DNA from: Streptomyces sp. NBC_01689
GTDB lineage: Bacteria > Actinomycetota > Actinomycetes > Streptomycetales > Streptomycetaceae
Assembly (NCBI RefSeq): GCF_036250675.1
Contig: NZ_CP109592.1
Coordinates: forward strand, 8,122,001-8,186,000
Length of the DNA stretch: 64,000 nucleotides
Reading direction: 5' to 3'
Shown here: positions 25,330 to 33,102 of the stretch, one piece after another
How the letters are laid out: each line of letters opens with the position of its first letter
How positions within the stretch are numbered: the first letter of the stretch is position 1
Position numbers and translations under genes: made by a program
The notes under the pieces: model-generated
What the model was told of the DNA's origin: nothing
Databases searched by the model: none
Seen by the model: the letters and a program-made list of their open reading frames with translations, nothing else

Positions 25330-25989
25330 GTGAAGAAGCCATCAAGAAGGGCGACTTTCGCCGAACTCAAGGCCGCCTTCCCCGACCTGGAGCACGACCT
25401 GCACCACGTCCACCACACCCCCACCGCGGTGATCCTGGAGGCCCAGGCACGCGGCAAGCAGCACGCCGACTGGCGCGGCATACCCAACCGGGGCAAGTCC
25501 ATCGACGCCCCCGTCGCCGTCTACGAACTCGCACGCTGGGAACCTGGACTGATCGAGGCAGCCCGGGCCGCGGGCTCCAGCTGGGCGGACCTCGCCCACC
25601 CGCTGGGCGTCGCCAGCCGCCAGGCCGCCGAGCGCCGCTACCTGCGCGTACGCCCCACACCCGGCACCACCGGCGAACAGCGCGTACAGGCCACCCGTAA
25701 CCGCCGAGCCGCCGACCGCACCACCACCACCTGGGCCCGGGCCAACGCCGCCGAACTACGCCAGCTCGCCGGCCAGGTCTCCGCGCTCACGGACCTCCCG
25801 GCCCGTGCCCGCACGCCGTTGGCCCGGCTCGCCAACGCCCTCGCCGACAGCGATGCCGCCCACCTCATCGATCCACTCGCAGACACCCACACACACCTCG
25901 AGGCCACGCACCCCGACCTCGCAGCCCGCATCGCCGCCATCACCCACCACGCCGACCAACTCCGCCAGGCCGGTGAGGACCACCACTGA
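25330..25989 (+). CDS. HSP18-regulator-like / 'type III effector'-annotated protein
   Basis: A 219-residue soluble, mostly helical protein: TFAELKAAFPDLEHDLHHVH, VYELARWEPGLIEAARAAGS, WADLAHPLGVASRQAAERRY, then a helical C-terminus rich in Ala, Leu and His (LRQLAGQVSALTDLPARART). The middle part resembles a helix-turn-helix of proteins annotated in Streptomyces as HSP18 transcriptional regulators. No heat-shock gene is adjacent here. The 5' end borders a gene tail on the other strand, so the N-terminus may be slightly altered. The start at 25330 lacks a good ribosome binding site. Confidence 0.6.
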   Translation: MKKPSRRATFAELKAAFPDLEHDLHHVHHTPTAVILEAQARGKQHADWRGIPNRGKSIDAPVAVYELARWEPGLIEAARAAGSSWADLAHPLGVASRQAAERRYLRVRPTPGTTGEQRVQATRNRRAADRTTTTWARANAAELRQLAGQVSALTDLPARARTPLARLANALADSDAAHLIDPLADTHTHLEATHPDLAARIAAITHHADQLRQAGEDHH

Positions 25990-26584
25990 ACACCGGAGCG
26001 CTCCCGATCGGCGGTTGTGCTCTGCTGCGGCACTGATGCCAGAAGCCGGTCGCCCTGGAGTGGCGGTGGTACGGATGCGCTGCTCGGGCACCCGTACACG
26101 CAATCATTGGCGGAGCTGGAGAAGCGCGTGAGGCAGGCACACACATCCGGGGCCGGCGCTCTGACCGAGCCCCAAGGGCTGGCATATCGTCATACGTCAG
26201 AGCGCGGCCTACTCGTCGGCCACGCCGACGGCCAAGGGTCTCGTCTGGCCGGATCGGACTCTGGCGCCGTCCGACGACGCGTGCATGACCCTGATCAGGG
26301 ACCAGGCCCCGCGGATGGATAACGCATGACCCCGTGCGCCAGCCCTCGACAGCACGCCCAGCCACCAGCGCACCACAGTGACCGAAGGTCTTGCGGGACT
26401 GCGGTAAGCACTGATCGACCAGCTCATGCTCCGCCTCGTCCCCGAGGACTCCCCACCCGCGCCGACGCCACGAGAGAGACTCAGCCCGGCCCCCAGCATG
26501 CCGGTACACCGATCAGCCAGATTTGTCCGCCCAAAGATCCACACGTGAGGTGGAGGAAGGCGCCCTCACCGACATGCCGTGACG
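25990..26584. other. 595-base gap, no gene recognised
   Basis: No frame here resembles a known protein on either strand, and I see no clear promoter or repeat. Confidence 0.45.
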
Positions 26585-26636
26585 CGAACCGGCGGTGCCT
26601 CCCTCCCTGGTGGGGGAGGGAAACACCACCGGTTCG
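26585..26636 (-). terminator. long hairpin terminator of the sigma factor gene
   Basis: CGAACCGG, then GGTG and TCCCTCCC pair with GGGGAGGGA, CACC and CCGGTTCG across a TGGT loop, with small bulges. It starts 17 bases after the sigma factor stop codon. Confidence 0.75.
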
Positions 26637-26652
26637 CTGCTGGCAGCTGCGG

Positions 26653-27492
26653 TCAGCTGGTGGTGAGCATGCCTTCGCGGAGCTTGGCGAGGGTGCGGTT
26701 GAGCAGACGGGAGACGTGCATCTGGGAGATACCGAGGTGCTCGCCGATCTGGGCCTGGGTGAGTTCCTCGACGAACCGCATGTGGATGATGCGCCGCTCG
26801 CGGTCATCGAGTTCGGCGATCATCGGGGCGAGGGCGTTGAAGTCCTCGACGAGCGAGAGAGCGTTGTCTTCGATGCCGATGAAGTCGGCCAGCGCCGCTT
26901 CGCCGTCCTCACTGGAGCTGATGGTGGCGTCGAGGGAGGAGGAGTTGTAGCCGTTGGAAGCCAGGCGCGCTTCGTTGACCTCCTCCTCGCTCAGGCACAT
27001 GAGCTGCGAGAGTTCTCTGACGCTGGGCATGCGCCCCAGTCGGCTGCGGAGTTCCTCGGTGGCTTTGGCGAGCTGGATGCGCGCTTCCTGCAGGCGGCGG
27101 GGGACATGGACCGCCCAGGAGGTGTCGCGGAAGAAGCGCTTGATCTCACCGACGATGTAGGGGACCGCGAAGGAGGTGAACTCGACCTCGCGGGACAGCT
27201 CGAACCGATCGATCGCCTTGATCAGCCCGATCGTGCCGACCTGGACGATGTCTTCCATCTCGTCCTGGCCCCGGCTGCGGAAGCGCCCGGCCGCGTACTG
27301 GACGAGGGACATGTTCATTTCGATGAGCGTGTTGCGCGCGTACTGGTACTCGGGTGTGCCCTCCTCGAGCACGGCGAGCTGGTCGAAGAACAGCCTGGAC
27401 AGTTGCCGGGCGTCCCTGGGGGCGACCTGCGACGGGTCCGCGATCTCGGGCAGCGCCACGGTCCGTGCCTCTGCCGTCTTCGTCACTGTCAT
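26653..27492 (-). CDS. SigB/SigF/SigG-type RNA polymerase sigma factor
   Basis: A 279-residue sigma-70 group 3 factor. Region 2 (NMSLVQYAAGRFRSRGQDEM, EDIVQVGTIGLIKAIDRFEL) is followed by the core-binding and -10-recognition part (EFTSFAVPYIVGEIKRFFRD). Region 3 is LRSRLGRMPSVRELSQLMCL, and region 4 has the helix-turn-helix (LTQAQIGEHLGISQMHVSRL). The length and sequence fit the stress and development factors of Streptomyces, which are held by RsbW-type anti-sigma proteins. The ATG follows GGAGGGGCC. A candidate sigma-B-type promoter lies 60 bases upstream, suggesting autoregulation. Which paralogue it is cannot be told from this alone. Confidence 0.93.
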   Translation of the reverse strand: MTVTKTAEARTVALPEIADPSQVAPRDARQLSRLFFDQLAVLEEGTPEYQYARNTLIEMNMSLVQYAAGRFRSRGQDEMEDIVQVGTIGLIKAIDRFELSREVEFTSFAVPYIVGEIKRFFRDTSWAVHVPRRLQEARIQLAKATEELRSRLGRMPSVRELSQLMCLSEEEVNEARLASNGYNSSSLDATISSSEDGEAALADFIGIEDNALSLVEDFNALAPMIAELDDRERRIIHMRFVEELTQAQIGEHLGISQMHVSRLLNRTLAKLREGMLTTS

Positions 27493-27558
27493 GTCAGGCC
27501 CCTCCTGTGTGATTCAGCCTTCGCGTCACCAGCCTCTTGTGTGGCGGCAACAGACGGC

Positions 27559-27583
27559 GTACCCGAGTTCGAAGAATGCATGC
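27559..27583 (-). promoter_or_regulatory. sigma-B-type promoter upstream of the sigma factor gene
   Basis: On the minus strand GCAT (27583-27580), 15 bases, GGGTAC (27564-27559). This fits the streptomycete sigma-B consensus GNNT-N14-16-GGGTAC/T. Transcription would start about 60 bases before the ATG at 27492. Confidence 0.6.
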
Positions 27584-27603
27584 CGGCTGATTTTACAGCC
27601 GAC

Positions 27604-27635
27604 CCAGCGCACCCGGCTTTCACCCGGTGCGCTGG
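27604..27635. terminator. hairpin between sigma factor and PRC-barrel genes
   Basis: CCAGCGCACC and GGTGCGCTGG form a 10-bp stem, next to the longer hairpin at 27652-27684. Together they may isolate the sigma factor promoter from readthrough. Confidence 0.55.
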
Positions 27636-27651
27636 TCGCGGCTACGAGAAA

Positions 27652-27684
27652 TGGGGCCCGCCGGAGCGTCTCCGGCGGGCCCCA
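27652..27684 (-). terminator. perfect 15-bp hairpin after the PRC-barrel gene
   Basis: TGGGGCCCGCCGGAG, CGT, then the exact reverse complement, 22 bases after the PRC-barrel stop. Confidence 0.8.
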
Positions 27685-27705
27685 CCTCTGGGCTGGTGCG
27701 CGAGG

Positions 27706-28059
27706 TCAGACACCTCGGCGGGTCTGGTAGTAGCCGCCGACCTGCTCGTGGTAGCCGGCGTCGCCGACGTGCTTGTCCTTGTCGAACTCGGGGGAGTCCT
27801 TGATCTGGTCCCTCGTGAGGTCGACGTAGATCTTCCGCTCGGTCAGGTCGACCGTTTTCACGGTCCCGGCCGGCAGCAGAACGTGCTTGCCGAAGATCCA
27901 CACACCGGTGTCGACGACGAGGTACGAGGAGCTGACGTCGTCCGAGTGCTTGTCGACCTTCCCGATGCTGCCGTCGGTGGCCTCGACCTTCCATCCGGTC
28001 AGGTCAGTGCCCGCGGTGTAGCCGGCGGTCGGCTGGTAGCCCCAGATGCTGTCACTCAT
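27706..28059 (-). CDS. PRC-barrel domain stress protein
   Basis: A 117-residue protein with a PRC-barrel (DLTGWKVEATDGSIGKVDKH, DVSSSYLVVDTGVWIFGKHV, LLPAGTVKTVDLTERKIYVD). Actinomycete proteins of this kind are typical sigma-B regulon members and may act at the membrane or on RNA; the exact function is unknown. The ATG at 28059 has AAAGGAG nine bases upstream. Its neighbours (sigma factor, hydrophobic peptide, CsbD) support a general stress role. Confidence 0.88.
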   Translation of the reverse strand: MSDSIWGYQPTAGYTAGTDLTGWKVEATDGSIGKVDKHSDDVSSSYLVVDTGVWIFGKHVLLPAGTVKTVDLTERKIYVDLTRDQIKDSPEFDKDKHVGDAGYHEQVGGYYQTRRGV

Positions 28060-28210
28060 AAAGAACGGCTCCTTTATCGAGATTCCTTGCTGCTGCCGCA
28101 GCCGAACTGCGGAGTTACCGACGTCATCGAATTCGGTGACGCTTCCTCAGAAAGCCGGGTGCCCCGACCTCCCGGACCCCACACATTCATGCCGAGAAGA
28201 AATACGGTGG

Positions 28211-28265
28211 CCGGAGGTGCCGTGTTGGAGGCCACGGTTCCTGACGTCACGGCCACCTCCGGCCA
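28211..28265. terminator. interrupted inverted repeat before the PRC-barrel gene
   Basis: CCGGAGGTGCCGTG and CACGGCCACCTCCGG pair with one bulge around about 25 bases. It lies between the small hydrophobic gene and the PRC-barrel gene and may be a second terminator. Confidence 0.45.
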
Positions 28266-28335
28266 TGACCTCCAGGTACCCCGAAGCGGCAGAATCACCA
28301 CTTTCCGCCCTGCGGTGACAGGAAGACAGGAAATG

Positions 28336-28373
28336 GGTGGAGCCCGAACGCCGCGGCGTTCGGGCCCCACCCG
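28336..28373 (-). terminator. hairpin after the small hydrophobic protein gene
   Basis: GCCCGAACGCCGCGGCGTTC begins a 24-base perfect palindrome that extends outward with GGGTGG/CCACCC. It lies about 25 bases after the stop at 28397. Confidence 0.75.
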
Positions 28374-28396
28374 CATGGGTGCGCTGTTCAGGCCGC

Positions 28397-28567
28397 TTAC
28401 CAGCGGTACCAGCGGCCACGCTTGCCACCGCTTGCCGTGGGGCGGATCACGAATCCGAGGACCCACACGATCAGCACGATGACGGCGATCCACCACAGGG
28501 CCTTGAGCGCGAAACCGGCACCGAAGAGGATCAGGGCGAGCAGAAGAACAAGAAGAATAGGAACCAT
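28397..28567 (-). CDS. 56-residue hydrophobic membrane peptide
   Basis: A very small protein with two membrane segments (VPILLVLLLALILFGAGFAL and ALWWIAVIVLIVWVLGFVIR) and a basic tail GGKRGRWYRW. Such peptides are common in actinomycetes and often sit with stress genes; the function is unknown. The ATG at 28567 has GGAGG twelve bases upstream, giving a convincing start. It is divergent from the csbD-type gene, sharing a region of about 180 bases. Confidence 0.8.
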   Translation of the reverse strand: MVPILLVLLLALILFGAGFALKALWWIAVIVLIVWVLGFVIRPTASGGKRGRWYRW

Positions 28568-28749
28568 GGTTATCAACCTCCGCGCCCTCGTATGCCCCGC
28601 GTGGCGATCTCCATTCCTGGGGACCTCGCGCACTTCAGAGAGAGCCCGGAGCCGCGAGGAGTCTGCGCGGCGGCCTTCCGGTTCAAGAGCGAAATCCGGG
28701 GCGACACGAGGGGTGAAACTTCTTTCGACTGAGACAGGAGTGAGTGGTT

Positions 28750-28926
28750 GTGGCTGCGGACGAGAAGGCTCAGGCCAAGGGCGAGCAGGCCAAGGGCAAG
28801 GTCGAGAAGGTCGTCGGCGATGCGGTCGGCAACGAGTCCCTGAAGGCCAAGGGTCACGCCGAGGAGTCCAAGGGCGACCTGCGCGAGGCCAAGGAGAAGG
28901 CCAAGGACGCCATCAAGCCCCAGTAG
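28750..28926 (+). CDS. CsbD-family stress protein
   Basis: A 58-residue hydrophilic, Lys/Glu/Ala-rich protein of the CsbD family (EKAQAKGEQAKGKVEKVVGD, LREAKEKAKDAIKPQ). It is likely unstructured or helical and a typical member of general stress regulons, with unknown molecular function. Two GTG starts are possible. I prefer 28750, which has AGGAG nine bases upstream; the one at 28744 has only three bases of spacing. A hairpin terminator follows. Confidence 0.88.
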   Translation: MAADEKAQAKGEQAKGKVEKVVGDAVGNESLKAKGHAEESKGDLREAKEKAKDAIKPQ

Positions 28927-28940
28927 GCCCACCACATCTG

Positions 28941-28973
28941 ATCCCGGCAGTCACGTCCGTGGGCTGCCGGGAT
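28941..28973 (+). terminator. hairpin terminator after csbD-type gene
   Basis: ATCCCGGCAG and CTGCCGGGAT form a 10-bp stem, 14 bases after the stop. Confidence 0.75.
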
Positions 28974-29087
28974 TCGTGCTGTTCTGCCCCCAGTAGCCGG
29001 CCAGAACCGCTTGGCGAGCGTGGTGAGCTCGGGTCCGACGCTCACCCGTGCACGGGGCGCCGTGTCGACGGCGTGATGACGTGAAGG

Positions 29088-29417
29088 TCACGCGGTACTG
29101 CTGCCGCCTCGGATGGTGAAGACCTGGTCCAGGCCGACAATGCTGAGGATGCGCAGGGTGTTGGCCGGCACGGCGGTCAGGGTCATGTCTGCGTCGGCGG
29201 CTTGGGCGTGTTGGCGGGCTGCGAGGAGAGCGGTGATGCCGGTGGAGTCGCAGTACTCCAGGGCGGACAGGTCGATGACGAGGTCCTGGCCCGGGCTCAG
29301 GGCGAGGCGTTCGACCTGTTCGCGCAGGGCGCCTGCCGTCGCGTAGTCGAGTTCGCCCGCTACGCGCAGGACCGGCCCGGTGGCGGCATGGTGGTGGGTG
29401 ATGTTCAGGGGGCTCAT
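29088..29417 (-). CDS. STAS anti-sigma antagonist, RsbV-like, last gene of a partner-switch operon
   Basis: A 109-residue STAS protein (LNITHHHAATGPVLRVAGEL, DLVIDLSALEYCDSTGITAL). It has the intact D-S-T-G phosphorylation site, unlike the other two STAS copies in the window. It would bind an RsbW-type kinase when dephosphorylated by the PP2C encoded just upstream. Its ATG overlaps the stop of that gene (ATGA), so the two are translationally coupled. Confidence 0.9.
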   Translation of the reverse strand: MSPLNITHHHAATGPVLRVAGELDYATAGALREQVERLALSPGQDLVIDLSALEYCDSTGITALLAARQHAQAADADMTLTAVPANTLRILSIVGLDQVFTIRGGSSTA

Positions 29418-30769
29418 AGCGGTGGGTTCGTTGCCGGGCCGGTGGTCGGATGCGTTGCGGGGACACCGAGCGCGAGCAGGGCGGTGTCGTCGTCCAGGCC
29501 GTCGCCGAAACCTTCCAGCAGCCCGGTCAGTGCGGTGATCATGTCCTGGGGCGTGGCGGGGGCATGGTCGGTGGCGAAGGCGCGCAGGGCGGCGTCGCCG
29601 AAGAGGTGCTCGCGAGTGGGGCCGGTGCGGGCCTCGGTGAGGCCGTCGGTGTAGAGCAGGAGGGTGTCGCCGGGGGTGAGGGTGGTCTCCGCGGTGCTGA
29701 AGGGGGCGGTGGGCAGAGCGCCGACGAGGAGTCCTCCCGGGGTGGGAAGGTAGTCGGCGCGGCCGTCGGCCCTGATGACCAGTGCCGACGGATGGCCGCC
29801 GGAGGCGAGGCGGATGGTGGTGCGGCCGTGGTCGGCGTCGGGTTCGATGATGCCGAAGATGACGGTGCAGTAGCGGGGGTCGCCGCCGACGGCGTACCGG
29901 TCGTGCAGGACGGCGTTGAGTGTGGTCAGTGCTGCGGTCGGCTCGGGGTCGTGCATGGCCGCCGCGTGCAACGTGTACCGGGTCAGTGAGGTGAGGGAGG
30001 CCGCTTGGGGGCCTTTGCCGCACACGTCGCCGAGGAAGAACGCCCACCGGCCCTCGCCCACCGAGAACAGGTCGTAGAAGTCGCCGCCCAGCCTGTCAGG
30101 AGAGGCGGTGTGGTAGTAGCCGGCCGCCTCCAGGCCCGGCACGGCGGGCAGCGAGGAAGGCATGAGTGATTGCTGCAGTACAGCGAGCGCGTCGGCCAGC
30201 CGTTCCCGGTCGGCCTCGGCCTGCCGGCGGGCCTGCTCTGCCTCCGCGTGCGCGCGCTCCGCTTCGGCACGTGCTCGTTCGGCTTCCTGGCGGCGGCTCA
30301 GGAGTTCCTGTTCATAGGCGCGTCGGTCGGAGGCGTCGAAGACGGTGGTGCGGATCAGCAGAGGCTCGCCTTCGCTGCCGTGTTTGACCACAGAGGAGAC
30401 CAGCACGGGCAGACGGCGCCCGTCGGCGGCTTTCATCTCCAGGGCGATACCGTGCAGCGCGCCCTGCATGCGCAGCAGCGGCGCGAGGTGCGTCTCGTGG
30501 TAGAGCTTCCCGCCGACGGTGAGGAGGTCAGGGAAGTGGAGTTTGCCCACCACCGTCTCGCGTGCCAGGCCGAGCCAGTCCAGGAGGGTGGCGTTGATCT
30601 TGGCGATGGTGCCGTCCATCAGCGTCGACAGATACCCGCAGGGCGCCGCCTCGTACAGGTCCTCGGCGCTGTCCTCGAGCAGTGCGCTGAACGAGGCGTC
30701 CGTGTCGGGCCCGTGCCCGACCCGCGCCGGCTCCGGTCCCTCACCCGGCTCCTCACCGGTGCGGCACAT
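29414..30769 (-). CDS. PAS-domain PP2C phosphatase, RsbP-like
   Basis: A 451-residue protein with three parts. A PAS sensor comes first (about 35-150; AAPCGYLSTLMDGTIAKINA, LDWLGLARETVVGKLHFPDL). Next is a charged coiled coil (RRQEAERARAEAERAHAEAE). Last is a SpoIIE-type PP2C phosphatase (GYYHTASPDRLGGDFYDLFS, FFLGDVCGKGPQAASLTSLT, LLLYTDGLTEARTGPTREHL). It would dephosphorylate the STAS protein encoded next. Its ATG overlaps the stop of the upstream alpha/beta hydrolase gene by one base. Gene order and architecture match the Bacillus RsbQ-RsbP energy-stress module. Confidence 0.9.
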   Translation of the reverse strand: MCRTGEEPGEGPEPARVGHGPDTDASFSALLEDSAEDLYEAAPCGYLSTLMDGTIAKINATLLDWLGLARETVVGKLHFPDLLTVGGKLYHETHLAPLLRMQGALHGIALEMKAADGRRLPVLVSSVVKHGSEGEPLLIRTTVFDASDRRAYEQELLSRRQEAERARAEAERAHAEAEQARRQAEADRERLADALAVLQQSLMPSSLPAVPGLEAAGYYHTASPDRLGGDFYDLFSVGEGRWAFFLGDVCGKGPQAASLTSLTRYTLHAAAMHDPEPTAALTTLNAVLHDRYAVGGDPRYCTVIFGIIEPDADHGRTTIRLASGGHPSALVIRADGRADYLPTPGGLLVGALPTAPFSTAETTLTPGDTLLLYTDGLTEARTGPTREHLFGDAALRAFATDHAPATPQDMITALTGLLEGFGDGLDDDTALLALGVPATHPTTGPATNPPL

Positions 30770-31575
30770 CACCGCAGGACTTCCAGGAACCCGAGGATCG
30801 CTTCGGTGGTGGCCTCCGGCGCGCTCAGCTGCGGGCAGTGCCCGGTGGCGTCGAGGGTGACCAGGCGGGAGGAGGGGATCGCGGCGTGGACATACGCGCC
30901 GACCTCGCGGGGTGCGATCGCGTCCTGAGAGCACTCCACCACCAGCGTCGGTACCGTCACGCTCTTCAGATCCTCGCGGCTGTCGGACAGGAACGTGGTG
31001 CGGGCAAAGACGCGGGCCATGTCAGGGTCGGTGGCGCAGAAGCTGTTCGTCAGCTCCTGCCCCAGCTCAGGCCGCTCCGGATTACCCATGATCACCGGGG
31101 CCATCGTCGAGGACCAGCCCAGATAGTTCGACTCCAGCGAATCCAGCAGCTCATCAATGTCCTGCGCGCTGAAGCCACCGTGGTATCCGTCATCGTCGAT
31201 GTAGCAAGGAGACGGGGCCACCATCACCAGCGCCCCGATCCGCTGCGGCGCCATCCGCGCGGCCAGCACCCCCACCATGGCGCTGACCGAATGCCCGACG
31301 AACACCGCCTGGCGCAGGTCCAGCTCCTCACAGATCTCCACCACGTCGTGGGCATAGCCCTTCAGAGAGGAGTACCGCTCGGGGTCGAAGGCCGACGGAT
31401 CCGAGCCGCCGGAGCCTACGTAGTCGAACAGCACCACCCGGTACCGCTCGGCCAGGGCGGGCGCGGCCAGCCGCCACATGTTCTGATCACAGCCGAATCC
31501 GTGCGCCAGCACCACCACCGGCCCGTCACTAGCCCGGCCAGTGACCGTCACGTTGTTCCTGCTGCGGAGATCCAT
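30769..31575 (-). CDS. alpha/beta hydrolase, RsbQ-like
   Basis: A 268-residue alpha/beta hydrolase. The oxyanion region is VVVLAHGFGCDQNMWRLAAP, the nucleophile elbow GHSVSA carries the Ser, the acid is in VECSQDAIAP and the His in DATGHCPQLSAP. The family includes RsbQ of Bacillus, which supplies a ligand needed by RsbP, and the plant receptors KAI2/D14. Its gene is fused to the rsbP-like gene by TGATG overlap, which strongly supports this role. The ATG at 31575 has GGGAG upstream. Confidence 0.9.
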   Translation of the reverse strand: MDLRSRNNVTVTGRASDGPVVVLAHGFGCDQNMWRLAAPALAERYRVVLFDYVGSGGSDPSAFDPERYSSLKGYAHDVVEICEELDLRQAVFVGHSVSAMVGVLAARMAPQRIGALVMVAPSPCYIDDDGYHGGFSAQDIDELLDSLESNYLGWSSTMAPVIMGNPERPELGQELTNSFCATDPDMARVFARTTFLSDSREDLKSVTVPTLVVECSQDAIAPREVGAYVHAAIPSSRLVTLDATGHCPQLSAPEATTEAILGFLEVLR

Positions 31576-32248
31576 GCCGCCATACTCCCACCCAGCAGCA
31601 AGCGGCTTTCGTCCGCCGTCGGACCGGGCCCCTGGTGTTCGCCCCTCCCGCTTCCGGCGTGCCTCGGCGGCTGGTCGGTGCGGCCGGGCGATCTGCGCGC
31701 GGCCAGGGCGAGGGTGTAGAACGCGATCGAACCCAAGTAGTCGAGCCACCCGGATCCCGGCAGCCGGCATGTGTGCTGTCCGGCTCCGCAGAGGGGCAGA
31801 CGCCTGCACCCGTCCGTACGCGGAGCGGGCCGGTCATGCCAGGGCCGGCGTCTTGGTGCGACCGGTGGAGGAGGGCGCTGACGGTTTTGCCGCCGGCGGC
31901 CTGGCGGGTCACGGCGGTGGCGTGGGCGAGGTGGTTGACCATGGGCCAGCCGAAGCCTCCGGTGCCGCCGTTCAGGTCGGGGGTGCGCATGCGCGGCGCC
32001 TGCGGACTGCGGTCGTGTACGGCTACTTCGATGCTGTCCGGGTGAGCGGTCAGGTCCAGGGCGCAGGTGCCGCCGCCGTGGCGCAGGGCGTTGGTGACCA
32101 GCTCCGATACCACCAGGACCACGGTTTCGGCGGGCTCGACCGCGACCGCCGGCACGAGCCCTTCGAGGAATTCCCGGGTGCTCTCGCGAGCGTCGGCAAC
32201 GGATGTCGTGGGGCGGACGGCTGCGGCGCTGACGCTCGTCGTGTCCAT
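31529..32248 (-). CDS. RsbW-like anti-sigma ATPase/kinase with an odd C-terminal tail
   Basis: A 239-residue frame. Residues 1-125 form a GHKL kinase domain (VVLVVSELVTNALRHGGGTC as N-box, GTGGFGWPMVNHLAHATAVT as G-box). Such proteins hold sigma factors and phosphorylate STAS antagonists. After ALLHRSHQDAG the remaining 110 residues are Pro/Arg/Thr-rich, look non-coding, and overlap the hydrolase start by 47 bases. The original stop was probably lost. The start is the ATG at 32248 (GGGGGG upstream). It is the likely first gene of the partner-switch operon. Confidence 0.8.
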   Translation of the reverse strand: MDTTSVSAAAVRPTTSVADARESTREFLEGLVPAVAVEPAETVVLVVSELVTNALRHGGGTCALDLTAHPDSIEVAVHDRSPQAPRMRTPDLNGGTGGFGWPMVNHLAHATAVTRQAAGGKTVSALLHRSHQDAGPGMTGPLRVRTGAGVCPSAEPDSTHAGCRDPGGSTTWVRSRSTPSPWPRADRPAAPTSRRGTPEAGGANTRGPVRRRTKAACCWVGVWRHGSPQQEQRDGHWPG

Positions 32249-32413
32249 CGGGCCCCCCGGTCTTGAGATCGTCATGGCCGTTCGTGTGCGCGGGGCTCAT
32301 GCCCTGGTCAACGGCCCGCTAACCCGGCGCATGACGGCTTCACTCGCTCTGCCTTCGCTACGCGGGGCCGATTACCTCGTTGCCGAACGAACGGAAATCT
32401 ACGTTGGCTGGAG
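32249..32413. promoter_or_regulatory. divergent region between anti-sigma gene and second leader
   Basis: It holds the promoter side of the anti-sigma operon (minus) and the conserved sequence upstream of the second leader promoter (plus), including GATTACCTCGTTGCC and GGAAATCTACGTTGGCTGG. Confidence 0.4.
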
Positions 32414-32442
32414 TAGACATTGGGTGATCGGCTGGCTATGGT
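32414..32442 (+). promoter_or_regulatory. housekeeping-type promoter of the second leader-MerR unit
   Basis: TAGACA, 17 bases, TATGGT, then TTCTCTCGTAG, as in copy 1. The spacer differs (GGGTGATCGGCTGGC here) while both hexamers are identical. Confidence 0.65.
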
Positions 32443-32450
32443 TTCTCTCG

Positions 32451-33102
32451 TAGCCCAGAGAGACAACAGGGCCCGGCAGACACGAACTGCCGGGCAGCAG
32501 TGCGCAGGACGGTGCGGTGGTGGAGTTTCGAAGCCAGGGTGGTCGCAGGACGGCGACGGGACTGACGACCGGACCGGGTGGCCCGCGGTGATCAGGGGCC
32601 ACCGTGAGCAGGACCGCAGTTGCAGTACCAGTCAGTGCAGTTCGCAAGGCCCAGCAGTGAAGAGAGTGAGCATTACCTCGGTGAAGGCGTCGGCTGCGGG
32701 CGCGCGCACCGGGAGGTTCGGCAGTGGGGTTCTAAGCCGGAGCAGTAGTCGCAGGACGGGCGACGGGGCTGGCTGCCGAAGAGTGACGCTGTGACAGGTC
32801 GCTGAGAAGTTCGCGGTACCAGCGGTACGCAGGTGATTGATCAGAGGGAAAGAATGGAGGGGCGGAGCGCCATCAGGATCGCCCGGGCGTGAGTGTAGAT
32901 CCCGGGTACCGCAGGACATCGATAGTGAGGTGGTCTCCGGTCGAGCAACCGCGATCCTCGCACACGCTCTCGTTCCGTGTGAGCTGGTGCGGACTCAGAA
33001 GGCCGGCGCAGTATCAGGGCCGGTAGATGGTGTAGCAGTTCCTTCGGGGCCCTGGCGCGCATAGTGCCAGGGCCCCTCCACGCGTTCCATGAGAGAGGTG
33101 CA
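32451..33102 (+). promoter_or_regulatory. second long conserved leader, possible structured RNA
   Basis: About 650 bases, alignable along its whole length with 23905-24581. It shares the internal duplication of GCAGGACGG(G)CGACGGG and the block after CCTCGGTGAAGGCGTCGG. The part just before the terminal hairpin (GGCCGGCGCAGTATCAGGGC) is identical. Confidence 0.5.
33046..33076 (+). promoter_or_regulatory. attenuator-like hairpin before the second MerR-type gene
   Basis: GGGGCCCTGGC, nine bases, GCCAGGGCCCC: an 11-bp stem ending 26 bases before the ATG, at the same place as in copy 1 but with changed inner pairs and loop. Confidence 0.6.

Noticed and set aside
28336..28373. GCCCGAACG palindrome as another DevR-like box
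   Set aside because: It is a perfect hairpin directly after a stop codon with extended arms, so a terminator explains it better.
26326..28482. 718-residue plus-strand frame
   Set aside because: It runs opposite the sigma factor and PRC-barrel genes, whose products are clear.
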